DNA of 64,000 nucleotides from Aurifilum marmelostoma. Lineage: Eukaryota; Ascomycota; Sordariomycetes; Diaporthales; Cryphonectriaceae. A program made the position numbers and the translations under genes. The notes under the pieces were generated by a model that worked only from the letters and a program-made list of their open reading frames with translations, was not told the DNA's origin and searched no databases. The DNA lies in the NCBI GenBank assembly GCA_027559495.1, contig JAMXSV010000008.1, positions 1,612,001 through 1,676,000 of the forward strand. The letters run 5' to 3'. Below are positions 34,268-45,520 of the stretch, in pieces (the stretch's first letter is position 1; every line of letters starts with the position of its first letter).

Positions 34268-35098
34268 GAGGAGGAGGAGGAGGAGGAGAAGGGGACCGAG
34301 TTGTTCTACCTCCTGATCTTCCACCCCCGCGCTGCCCCTTACTTTCAGGAAGAATGATGTGTTGTCTATGTCTGTGGCTGTTGGGCTTGCGGCGTGGGCG
34401 GGTGGGTGTGTGATTACGGCAATTGACACTATTATCGCGACAGAAATTAACAACAAAAATCAACTTGCATGTTACTTTGGGGGGGGGGGGGGCAAACACG
34501 GGGCGTCACGCAGGCGAAGAGAGAACGGAAAGATGAGGAATCTGTGGGTTTTGACTGGTCAAGATGAGGCCACGGCGTACAGCGTTTTGTAAACAAACTC
34601 GGCCAGGTTGATCGGTTTGAATTGATTTCAAGGTTTTCTAAGAGCTGCTGCATTCTCGAGTCTTGTCTCCGACTCGTAACAGGCTGATGCGCTGCCGTGC
34701 ATGTCCGCTCCTGATTTGAATTGGATTCTTCAGATCCATCCTGCCAAACTAATTCCCCCAACTTGATCCCATCACTCTGCTGGGCCAGCAAGGGCTCTGC
34801 TTGATCTCGCCGAGGCAAGACTGCAAGACTGGGTTTAGTTCGGCCTACCGGGAAAAGCCTCCTTTCCCTTTTGATTTCCTCCCCGGTAGCCATCGTTGCG
34901 ATGCGTGGCCCCTCTTCCTAAAAGGAGACGGAGATAGGTTCGTTTTCATGCCAGTATGGCCATGGACCTTTGGTATCATTCTTCTGTTGGGCTGTGCATG
35001 CCCGAACAAATTGAGCCGAGTGCGACTCTGGTCATCCGACTGGAGTTTGGTTGTATACAGATGCGTCCAAATTGTTGCATCGAGAACCCGAACGGCAC
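34202..35098. other. intergenic between convergent kex1 and dre2
   Basis: Holds a CAG/AGG repeat next to the kex1 stop (separate entry) and a run of twelve G bases at about 34480-34491. No coding signal. Confidence 0.55.
34227..34283. repeat. (AGC)12(AGG)7 trinucleotide repeat in the kex1 3' UTR
   Basis: Twelve perfect AGC units (34227-34262) pass directly into seven AGG units (34263-34283). The tract starts 26 bases after the kex1 stop codon, so it is transcribed but not translated in kex1. CAG runs of this kind are length-variable. Confidence 0.92.
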
Positions 35099-36290
35099 TC
35101 AGAACTGAGGGACATTGTTCAGGATCTTGACCTCCTCGCCAGGCTTGAAGGGAGGAAGACCGACTGTATGCGTCATTAGTAAAGCTGTCCGCAACGGCAC
35201 ATGCAGCATAGTATATAGGTATGTAGACGTACTGTAGGGACAATCAGCGCATCGGAACGCATCGCCCAGTGCACAACTGCCGCAGCTACCCGTCTTGCCC
35301 TGCACTGTAAAGTCCAGCTCGTTCAGGTCCTCGCTCTTCAGCTTCAGCGTATTCAGATCCTTGTCGGCCTGGGCGCGGCGGGCTTTGTCTTCGGCCTCGA
35401 GACGCTCTGCCAGGCCGCACGTGCAGTCCTTACAGGCGCGGCGCTTCTTTCCGGGCGCGGGGGCACACTCGGGAGCTGCAGGTAAAGATGTTTAGCAAAT
35501 GGGCGACAATGGTATACGGATGGCCGGGAAAGGAAGGGGTGGCGCGCGACATACGAATCTGGACAGGTCGGTTCAGGTCCGCCTCGGTCATCAACTCGTC
35601 CTCGTCGATCAAGTCGTCGTCATCGTCCAGGTCGTCTCCAAAGTCGAAACCGACGCCAGCAGGCATGGCCTTGACGGCAGGTGGGGCCATAGACAGAGTG
35701 GTAGGCTCGTCGGCGATATTGACCGTGACCTTGTCGACGGCAGGACCAGCAGAGCTGTGGAGGGCACCATTGCCGTTCTCGGTATTCTTCTTCTTGCCAA
35801 ACCGCAGGGGGATGGCGACAGCCTCCTCCTCCACCTTCTCGAACGCGCCGTCTCTCTCGACCAGTCCAGCGAGGACCGCCTCGCGCAGCTCTTTCTCGCC
35901 AAACCGTCCGTCCTGGGTCCTCAGCTTTCCGCCCGGACGCATGGCGGGGACCAGAGCGCTAAACACCTCGCGCGATAGCAGGACGACTGCCTCGGCGTGT
36001 CTAGCGCCATCTGTGTCGGTCAGGAGCAGGACGAGGTCGTATGTCTCGGCGGGCAGGGTGACGAGGCCTGCGGACAGGCGGTCGAGCATCTGGAGATCGG
36101 TCGTGGCACGGTCGTAAGTAGGGATGACCGTAGTCAAATCGCCCTGCGAGGCAACGGAGGGTGGCGCCAGCAGGAGGGTGCGGCCAGCCGAAGGGGCAGA
36201 GGGGAATGAGGAGGGGCCATTGGCGAGCGCGAGTTTGCCACCGAAATTGAAGTCAGGGCTGGTGTCAATAGTGACAAGAGAGGGAGACAT
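35099..36290 (-). CDS. dre2: Fe-S cluster assembly protein Dre2 (anamorsin/CIAPIN1)
   Basis: Three exons on the minus strand: 36290-35555, 35475-35233, 35163-35099; product 347 residues. Dre2 passes electrons from the diflavin reductase Tah18 to cytosolic Fe-S cluster assembly. The N-terminal 200 residues are a methyltransferase-like fold (TLLLAPPSVASQGDL, YDLVLLLTDTDGARHAEAV), followed by an acidic linker. The C-terminal domain holds the four-cysteine Fe-S site A (C249, C260, C263, C265 in ECAPAPGKKRRACKDCTCG). It also holds the twin CX2C-X7-CX2C site B (C310, C313, C321, C324 in CGSCALGDAFRCADC), then PYIGLPPFKPGEEV. Every diagnostic residue is present. Donors are GTATGT and GTACGT. Confidence 0.95.
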
Positions 36291-37061
36291 CTTGGTGGCG
36301 ACTTTTTCGATTCCTCTGATGAGTGAATGTGGTGGGTGATGCTGTTCGACGATATTGGAGGGTGTCTGGTAAGAAAGAGGGGGAGTCTAGTGGGCGTCGA
36401 GGGTGGGAGGGATCTCGAGGTTCAAGGTTGGTGTCGGATTGTTTGTTGGTTGGGCATGGACATGTTGGGGTTGGTGGAGGAAGGAGTTTTCGACGGCTGT
36501 ACTGTACAGCCAGCCTAGCCGCAGGGTCCTCTTATCTTATAAATGACGTCTCTGTACTGTGCAGGGCCACCCCTCAAATGTGGAGCGGTACAGTGCTAAC
36601 AAATCAGCACGGCTCTGATTACCAACCCTCTTACTGTACTTTTTTTTTTTTTTTGCTTGTGACATCCCCGCTATCGGACCTTTTTGTGATCAGGCACTTA
36701 CCCATGGCCATCTTTTTGGACTCTTCTAGAGCGAGACTGCCATGGTATTCACCAATACCCAGTATGCAGGCAGCAGACCCAAGCACCAGCATCCCGCATG
36801 AGGTGGAGAAGCACTGAAAGTATCTTTTGATGACCTCCGCCCCAACATTGTTTCTGCTATTGTAGACCTGCACCTCTTGGCCTTGTGCCTGCAATGGCCT
36901 TTTTCCGATCCATCTTCTTGGCCGATATCCTTAGGGAAGGGAAGGGGGGGAAAAGGATGTCTCTATGCTTTTCCTAAGTCTGACCTTACTTCAACAGACT
37001 CTACAGTCAATCTATTCGATTTAATTAAATACCATCAAGCCTGCGCCCCGACCTGGACCTC
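36291..37061. other. intergenic upstream of dre2
   Basis: No gene supported. Contains the palindromic-looking GTACTGTACAG near 36497-36507 and a T run at about 36640-36653. Confidence 0.55.
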
Positions 37062-38238
37062 TCACTTCTCCTGCAGACCATTTTCCTGACCCCTGTACTT
37101 CACCATGCATCCGAAAGGATCGATGAGCGTCATCCAAAGCTTTGCATCGTCATCCCACCCAGGCCCTTCCGTCTCCGTGACCCCGTCACGTTCCAGAAAG
37201 ATATGATGGTCCGCCGGGAGGAACCTCCTCGGGTGGAAGACGGACCACAGGCACACGTTGGTGAACATGACTGTGGCCTCAAACACATAAAAGAACCACT
37301 CGTATCTCAAGATCGGGCTGATCTCTGCCAAGCTGCCTGAGGCCTCCAGATTGGCAATGCTAAAGTACTCGACAATACGGTAAACCGTGCGGGTGAGGAT
37401 CAGGGTGGTGCTGATGTACATGACGAGAAGGGGTGTCGACACTTTGCGGTTTGAACTGGCCCCGGCTCGGGCGCAGCGATAGTGGAAGACGGCCGCGCAG
37501 AGGATGAAGAGCGCGATGGCCAGGAGCTGCAGGCACAGCCCGACCTTCATGAGGACCTGGCCGAGATTAATGAGGCTCTGAGGCAGCGACTTGTTGGCTA
37601 GGTACGTGACGCCGATTGCGTTCAGGACCTCGATGAGGCTGGAAAGCATGGCGAAGGTTGTCAAGACGCGACCTGGGTGCATTGGTGCGCAGTAGGGCAC
37701 GAAATAGAGGATGCGGCCCAGGACGTGGAAGTTGGCGAGCTCGAGAAGGGGTCTGAGCAGATTGTTCCATAACCGTCAGCAAAGGCTTCGGTCCGTGCCC
37801 GGTCTTGGACATGATACTCACGGCGCCATGTAGATCAAGCAAGTGCTCGCAATGTAGGTATCCAGATTTGTGGTCGTGTCGAAATAATTGAAAGCGCCAT
37901 ACTCTCGCAACACAAACCCAATGCTGAACATGAGGCAACAGACGGGGTAAAGGGCCGTCAACTTCCACGACTTGTAGTGACTAATCAAGTGGTTGATATT
38001 TCAGTTAGTTGTGGGATTGCTTTTGAAAACGGAGAAGCTGGTTAATTACTTACTGAGACTGCCAAGCATGCGCAACACAAGCGGCCGCAAATGCCACAGA
38101 GAAGAAGACGGGGGCTCCTTTGTTCGGAGCATATATGTATATGCTCCCAGGTACTGCAGTGATTGAAGCGCTCGTTGTCAGCTTCGGCCTCCAGGTTTTG
38201 GGCAGGACTGATGGCCTACCGATTTGTCCTTCTGGCAT
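37062..38238 (-). CDS. RTA1-like multi-spanning membrane protein
   Basis: Three exons on the minus strand: 38238-38054, 37980-37822, 37752-37062; product 344 residues. The start is the ATG at 38238 (MPEGQIG); upstream codons in the frame contain no ATG. About seven hydrophobic helices are visible, for example APVFFSVAFAAACVAHAW, LTALYPVCCLMFSIGFVLREYG, LLAIALFILCAAVF and LLVMYISTTLILTRTVYRIVEY. The WFFYVFEATVMF and HP(R)FLP segments near the C-terminus are typical of the RTA1/lipid-translocating-exporter family. Members are induced by toxic amphipathic compounds and some confer azole or 7-aminocholesterol tolerance; others have no known substrate. The gene is divergent from the Zn2Cys6 gene (656 bp between starts). 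Confidence 0.88.
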
Positions 38239-38894
38239 CTCGAAAGTGCGATTAATGTGTTGATTTCCGATAATATTTTCTTCAAAAAAAGATAACAAGT
38301 GATGACAAGTTATGATAAGAATCTGCTCTGCTCCATCTCAAGAAGAGCTGCCCCGAGGGATGAGCAACTTGGCATTCTATATAGGAACCCCCGTTGAAGG
38401 CACTGCCAACCCGTGGAATTTCCTAATCGGGGAATTACAAGTTACCCGGTATTCGGTCAGTGCAGGGCGTCCAGCCTACGCTTGGCTTACTGTGTAGCAC
38501 AAGGCGCAGTCCGCGTTCCAAGTGGATCGCTGTCAGAGGCGCTAAACTCAGCAAGGAGAATTCAAGTCTCGAAGTACCTGTCAGATTTTGGCGGTTTCCT
38601 CTGGCACATGGGTGCTGCTCAGCCGCTCCTGCTGTCAAAGGGGCTCCGTCAGCAGCCACAGAATAATATCGCAAGGCAGATTGCGGGTTGTCTTCTCGGG
38701 CGGGCGATGGCAGTGTCATGATGCCTCTGAGAATATGGACCTCAATGCCTTGTCAGGTTATCCCCCATAAGGCAAACCAAAGTCCTCTCTGCTCTCTTTG
38801 AACACAACGTCATCTCCACGGGACATTGAAGACCGCCAATCAAGACTTTTCCATTGTGCTGTGCTAATTAGGTGGCGGCTGGCTGGCTTGGGAT
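38239..38894. other. shared divergent promoter of the RTA1-like and Zn2Cys6 genes
   Basis: A 656-bp interval. Three CGG triplets lie close together near 38428-38456, two as CGG-N4-CGG at 38447-38456, the type of half-site that Zn2Cys6 factors bind. No coding signal of its own. Confidence 0.5.
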
Positions 38895-40770
38895 ATGTTC
38901 AAGACGACCGGTGGGCCTGTCACAGGCTCGAAGCAGGCGTGCTGGGAGTGCCTGCGCCGGCATGTTGCCTGCGATGCTACACACCCAACCTGCAACACGT
39001 GCATCAAAAATGGGGTGGTGTGTCCGGGTTACGAGGACCAGCGACCTCTGCGCTGGCTGGCACCCGGCACAGTAAAGTCACGCAAAGGGAGAAAGCCGAA
39101 GCGTCCAGCTGCATCTATCAAGCAGAAAGTCAAGGGGACTCGGGATGCGCCAGAGGAGGGTCCATCTCTTTCACTCACCGTGCTGAACACGGACCTCGAC
39201 CCCATAATCCAAGCCCTGATATACTGTAAGTCTCTCATTTGTACTTTCACACTGTGCTGTCTGAAGAAGGCGCCCATGGTTTGAGCGATAGAGAGTGGCT
39301 ACCAATCTATACTTACAAGATACGGTGCCTAGGGAACGAGGTGGCCTTGCCCGAGTACACGGCAGTCGCCGAGCTTGCGCCAAACCCCTGGATAGCTCCG
39401 ATACCGATGAATACCATCGCTATACTTCCAGTCCCCATCGTGGAGATCCTGGTGTTCATGGCCTTGGGATATCGTATTGCCCAGCTTCCTGAGGCGGCAG
39501 ACCGATCCGAAACCGCGGTTCTGAGGACGCGCATGTATGATCACCGTGGCAAGGCTATCCAGACCATCTCTCTCGCTCTCGGTGACGAGAGGTTGTGGAA
39601 CACAGATTATGCGCTGGCCATCGTCCTGATGCTTTTGTTCGGGGAGGTGAGCATGACCCTTCACCTTGTAGAAGGTTCGAATATGAAGAAGGCTGCTTAT
39701 GCCCCGTATCATATACTGATTGACAAGAATTGGCCCCTGGTGTACTGTGCGCTGACTGTTAACTCCATGAGATATCTCTGCTTAGTCCCGACAATGTGCC
39801 TCCGAGACCTGGGCGCAACATTTTGAGGGGGCTTGCAAGATGATAGAGCTCCGCGGGGGACTGCAAACTTTTGCTGCCAATGTGCACCTCAAACCCGTGC
39901 TCGAATATTTCGTCATGTGAGTTTCCATCTCCGATCATCTGGCATGATTCACAGGGCAATGAATTCTTGCACCACGACGACAACTCTTCATTGTTGCATC
40001 AGCAATACTCGTCCCAGTCCACATCACTAATCTTCCAATGTCACTCAAGTATCGGCGTCATCGCCAACACAATAAGTCCTCCATCTCGACAGCTTCCAAT
40101 GGGCCGCCACTCCTCCGAGATCGATACGATCGCTCAGTTCTACGGCGATGATCTCTTTCCGGTGCTCTTCTGTCCACCGGAGCTCTTTCTTGAGGTGATC
40201 CGCATCAACGACCTCCGATCACGCGCTTGCGTCCTAGGCATAGCAGGTCTTTTAGACCTCAGCGTCCAGGCTGACGAGATCCTCGACCGTATCCTCGCAT
40301 TCCGAGCTCAGTCCTGGGCTGATGTCCACAAGGACTCGTCCACCAACAGCGGCGACCACAGCGCCGCGTGGGTCCTCCTCGGGAGCATCTACCGGTCCGC
40401 CATAGCGCTCTACTGCATTTCTTCCCTGCAGAGTCTCGCCGTCCTCCCATACAGCGCAGACCTGGAATGTCTGAGGGCCGAACATAGGGACATCCTCGGG
40501 TCGTCCCTGGCGGCTGCCCTGCGCTCGCCACAGCTCAAGATGTGGATGATGTGGCCGTTGGTGGTGGCAGGGCTGGAGGCCGGTCCGTCAGACACCTATG
40601 GAGACGGCAGCAGCGTGTGCGAGTTTGTCAGCAGAGAGCTGCGCATGATGGCGAGGTATCTGGGCACGCCACTGCCGCTGGTGGCGAGGGAGAGGCTGCA
40701 GGTGTTCTGGAAGAGGTCAGAGAGGGGATGGGATAGTTGCTTTGAACAGCCTTTTGCCTTTGTGACATGA
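38895..40770 (+). CDS. Zn2Cys6 fungal transcription factor
   Basis: Four exons: 38895-39225, 39333-39646, 39786-39916, 40050-40770; product 498 residues. The N-terminal zinc cluster is C16-X2-C19-X6-C26-X6-C33-X2-C36-X6-C43 (ACWECLRRHVACDATHPTC...), a complete Gal4-type binuclear cluster, followed by basic KSRKGRKPKRP. The rest matches the fungal-specific transcription-factor domain type 2: NPWIAPIPMNTI, a heptad-like HFEGACKMIELRGGLQTF segment and RSACVLGIAGLLDLSV. Donors are GTAAGT, GTGAGC and GTGAGT. The acceptor of intron 3 could also be 40076; I prefer 40049 because it keeps IGVIANTISPPS. Target genes are unknown; the adjacent divergent RTA1-like gene is the obvious candidate. Confidence 0.85.
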
Positions 40771-43700
40771 AACGGCTCGAATCAGTAGTCCAGAGGACTT
40801 TGAGAAAACTTTGCTGGTCGGACTTCCTACCTTGTCCCCTCCGACTGGGTTGACCGTCCTCGCTCGATAGGTCCGCAGGCCAGAGATAGGATGGAGGGCC
40901 CGCACAATAAAATTATCTCGTATGTACCTGAGCGGTGGTGTCTGAGGATTTGACACAGTACAGACCGATTATCAGGACCAACCCGGCCTCCTGCTGTATC
41001 GATTGCAAGCAAAAGGCTAGTGCTCTTCAGGAGGCTCCGAAGACATCTCGAGAGCCAGAAGATACGGTCTCATGTCCAGTCAATGCCTTCTTGAGTCACT
41101 AAAAGACATTGATTGGGGAGCACTGCTGAATATGCTCTACCCTGGCATCTGGCATTCTAGATGTAGCAGCCACGGATGATCAGACTGCGAAGAGAGGGGA
41201 GATTTGGTTTCCTGAGCTCGACGTGCTTCCACACGCTGAGGCCGGAGTATTTGCTGCCGGCCAGTGCTCCCTACTTCTACAATACGGGATCAATCACATG
41301 CGGGTCTCGCTGCCGATGATTCGAAAGGCATCTGCGTCAATGAGCTGACATGAAGTCCGTGTCGCTACTGTGTAGTTACCTCGTTGCTGAGGCTGCATGG
41401 CCAAGGCGTTAGTTTCGACCATGGTTTGGAAAGACAGGATATACTAAGTAAGATATGCTATCTTTTGATGGTCTCGACTCGGACAACAACCGTACCACAG
41501 GCCTGTGAGGCAGGCCTCTCTGCTTCTCTAAGATACCCCCATGCACCCCTGATAGCCAGCTCTACCACAGCTAGATCCTAATCATGTCTCCAATCCTGGT
41601 GGCTTCTCCATCATGAAACCCTCCCGCCCAAACTTTGAGACCGGTGTACATGGTAGGTCATTCGCTTGTTGACCAGATAGGATTGACCTCGTCCCCTCCA
41701 GAGCACGCTCTCGCGCCTTATTTACCATCTATGGTGCGCACCATGCAATCACAGCACGCCCTGCACCAGATAAGAGCTGCTTGACTCGCACGATGGTACT
41801 ACCACAGTACATCCAGTAGCACGTATTAATTGTTAGCAGGAAGGCGTGCCAGCGGGCGGGACCGGTGGGAAACAAAGAAATTCGGAACACGCGGGAACTC
41901 AGTAAGCCGCGAGCAGCTTGGGGGCGCCTACCTCCTCCCCCGATCTTGCGTCAACTAGTGAGGGAATGATGATGGAGTTTCCATTCCAGGGCGACCTTGC
42001 ACCGCAAACACGCCTCTGGAGGAGCAGAGATCTCTCTGTTGCAGCTCTTGAGGGGGCGAGTGTCTTGGCTCGGTTGGCGATCATTGTCTCGCTTGTGTGA
42101 ATCGACGTGGCTGAGGGCTCATCTGTGATCGTGTAGCCGCATCAGGGCTGCTAAGAGAAATGTATAATACATATTTTGCTCTTTAAAATCTGTGATAAAA
42201 GTTGCTTGTGCTGTTCCCCCCCTTGAGGCGATTCTCAAGGAGACCGACCACCTTGCTGTGTGTGGTATGGTAGCTCCGAGGTGTACGATGTAGTCCCTCT
42301 CCACAGCATCGGGGCGCTGCACAGTAGGACTGACAGGGAAAATAAGGTTCAACGGTACGAAGTATATACCCCGGATTCCCGGGAGAAATCTACTCTGGTG
42401 GCGGCAGCATCGTACATAGCACACTGTCCTAGCAGTGCCTAGTAGGGGGACGACCAGGGGAGTGGGAGATGTGCCATAGCAGGTGGGGACTAGCTGATGT
42501 CATTCTTTGCAGCTCGAGGTGGGTACTGGTCCTTGCGCGCACCACACCCCCTACCTCCCTCCTTCCCCCCCTCCTCAGGTCGATCGCACCCGCTGTGGGT
42601 CTGGGGGAGAACGGGGCACGAGGGGGTAGGTGCACGGCGGGGCTTACCCTTTGGCGCTGTCTTCCAGTGGGTGTGGAACAGCCCACGTTGCCCTGAAGCT
42701 GGCCTGACCTGACCTGACCGGCGCCTCTCGTCTGCTTGCGGAAGCGGCCATCACCAGGTCTGGACCGCAACACCGCTTTTTTTTCTGTCTGCAAACCCAA
42801 GAGAGCCATTAATTGATGGCACAATATGAGCAGGGCCATTGCATCATTTAGCATTCTGGATATATTTATTCCATCTACGTGTCCTCGTAGTCCTGTTGCA
42901 TGTAGATTCTGAGCGGGGACGAGCTTATTGCCATCACGTAATGGGTAGGGTGCTCAACGGGAATAGCAAGAGGACCCTTGTTTACCCCGGTATCGTAGCT
43001 CGCACGCCAGTCAGCCCATTCCACACCTGCTCGCGTGACGCATGCCCACATACTACGGACGTACATGTATGCGTTGTACCGGAACGTACCGCGTACACTG
43101 CCGTGACCCTTCACTCCGGATGTCCTAAATGATGACTGTTGGCCCATCACAGATCCTGATGGTAGACTGTATAGACACAAAGTGCTGCAACAGGGCAAGA
43201 ACTAAATGAGTTAGATAGAGTCCAGAAGGAAGGAGTCAGCAGGAAGAAAGAGCAGAGTGCGGATAAGCAAAAAGTACATGGAGCACTAGAGTATAATGGC
43301 AGCAGAGAAAGAGCAGCCCATTCCACACCCTGCCGTGGCAGCATGGCAAGAGCTACCCCAAGATGTACCACCTGACCCTGTGTGAGTTGAGGTAGGTCAC
43401 CCCATCCAGGCCATTGGTCAAGGGGGACCCTGAACAGTGAGCTGCTGCCAACCTCCTTCCCTTTCCCCATCAACTAATGATGCCACAGTACTTTGCATAT
43501 ACATGAGGTAATAAATGCAGACCATGCTGCCCCCCCCTTCCCCCTCCAGAAGCAATCAATTGTCGACAGCTAGACAGCACCACCCCTTTGACCCCCTAAA
43601 GGAATGCCCCTCACCTTCTGAAGCGACCACTGACATCCAAGCTACCAAGATCGATCCATCCCTCATCCTCCAGAAACAGAACCTCCAATCCCGCTCGACT

Positions 43701-44147
43701 GACCTTGCTACCTCTCCTCTGTACTCTTTCACATCTCCTCTTTTGTCTTCCTCCCAACAACCCACTTGACAACAAGCCATCATCAATCCGTCTTGGCCAT
43801 CTTCCATCTTCCACCCTCATCACATACAACCACATTGACATCACCTGATTCACTTTGTGAGTACCCTTGCACTCCTGCCTGGGCACAGCGTTTCCCAACA
43901 CGGCCCTTTGCCCTCTTGCTATATGCGTTGGGGCGGCGATGTCACTGGTTGTTGGATCATCGTCAACGGCAACGACGATGACCCATATACTGTGACAAAC
44001 TTCTGTTCCTCTGGAGGCGACCATCTCACCCGTCAACTGTTGCCTTGGGTGCCTCTTGGATAGGAGCTGAGAAGCAGCCTCCCCGCATTGTCGTGTGAGC
44101 GAAGCTGACTGTGTGAACGATAGTTTGATTCGACGTCATCCCTCCAG
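40771..44147. other. 3.4-kb intergenic region, nothing recognised
   Basis: Only short ORFs on both strands, without domains. A CT-rich leader of the following hydrophilin gene probably occupies 43500-44147; it contains a possible upstream ORF of 84 codons at 43515-43769. Confidence 0.5.
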
Positions 44148-45007
44148 GCTCAATCAATCTCACTCCATCTTCACAATCCGACTCTCGAACCAATACTTCA
44201 AAAGTAAGCCAGACCAACCTTGACCATCCGCTACGGTCCTCAGAAAGAGCCGGAATGCTGACACGCTACAGTGACTCGTTCCCACAAGGTCTGAAAGCCC
44301 TCTGCAGCTTAGTGGTGTCAACAAGACTCGCTGCGGCCAATGCTGACAAGCTCTCATCCAGTACAACGACAAGGACCACGCCGGTCTGGCTGACGGCACT
44401 GCAGCTCCTGAGGAGCACCTGCCTCGCTACTTCGCCAAGCACGGCTACGCTGGCGAGGACCCCAAGAAGATCAAGAAGAGCGGCGGCGGCAAGGGTAACT
44501 GGTGAGCAATGCCCCAACAGCCATACAGGACCACCACTACTACCATGATCTGTCACATGGAGGGTAGTATTATTCCCTTGTTGCATAGCGACTGGCTCGT
44601 CGTATATCCCCTGATCCGCCCGTCCCGCCTGCTGCTGCTGCGGGCTTCCCCATTGGGCCCAGGGACTCCGGGTTGCATATGCGCCTGCTGAAGATCGCCA
44701 CCTACCACGAGTCGCCCTCCCCCAAATCACAGCTCGTATACAGTGTCCACTGACGGTATGTAGGGGCAACCCTGGTGACGAGATCCTTGATGACCAGTTC
44801 AACCTGGCCAACGCCCGTCGCCGATCCAACTCGTCCGGCTACGCCAACAACCTCTCGGACTTCAAGACCAAGTTCGACCTGAACGAGGTCGAGCCCGTCT
44901 TCGAGGAGTCCATCCACGGTCCTGCCGATGAGGACCTGACCAAGACCGAATCTGCCTCTACCAGTGGCGGCTCCGTCGACGATGCTACCTCTGCTAAGAG
45001 CGTCTAA
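44148..45007 (+). CDS. STF2/TMA10-like hydrophilin, start codon not resolved
   Basis: Three coding segments are supported: 44148-44203, 44362-44501 and 44764-45007. Joined they read QSDSRTNTSK|YNDKDHAGLADGTAAPEEHLP, then RYFAKHGYAGEDPKKIKKSGGGKGNWGNPGDEILDDQ and a Ser-rich acidic tail. The GKGNWGxPGDEI motif and small hydrophilic composition are typical of the Stf2/Tma10 family: ATPase-stabilising factor, desiccation-tolerance hydrophilin, ribosome-associated. The two internal introns (GTAAGC..CCAG, GTGAGC..TAG) are well supported by phase and motif. There is no in-frame ATG before SDSRTN; the start is probably in an upstream exon joined at 44148 after CCAG, which I could not place. Treat the 5' end as provisional. 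Confidence 0.7.
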
Positions 45008-45520
45008 AGTCCTTCCCCAGGGAAGGCTTGGACATGATGAGGGATGTCTTACTTCTCACACACGATTCATTTCGAGCGCTGCAAATGACATATTCACTGC
45101 TGGCCCTGTTTTGAACAAAGAAAAAGCAATTGAAGTTGTCTGGCCTGTCGCACTAGGCGGGCTGACTTCTCTTGTGGACATGGTTGGTCGATGGTCCTCT
45201 TGACATCTGGCCGCCTCTCAATCTCGATTTGACTGAACCCCTCATCGCACGATTCTCGTGCCTTGCTCAACAGATAGCATCTTCTGGTAGTCTTGCGCTC
45301 ACCAGACTGTAATATTATTTCTTCAAGGTCATACAATGAGACACAATCAATGCTGTTCTTTGCCCTGTGCATCTCTTCTCCGGAGACCCTGTGCTCCGCC
45401 CCTGTGATGTTCAAAGCTCGCCTCTCCGATATGTCGTTCGATATATATCGACTCTCCTGTAAGTCATGCAGAATAGGCTTTGCTTGATAATGGTATCAGA
45501 TCATAGACGCCTCTCTCTAT
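45008..45520. other. intergenic between convergent genes
   Basis: The 3' flanks of the hydrophilin gene and fmt1; no coding signal. Confidence 0.6.

Noticed and set aside
32612..34456. 614-residue minus-strand ORF antisense to kex1
   Set aside because: It is a Leu/Val/Gly-rich mirror of a GC-biased coding strand and includes the translated trinucleotide repeat; kex1 on the + strand has all catalytic motifs.
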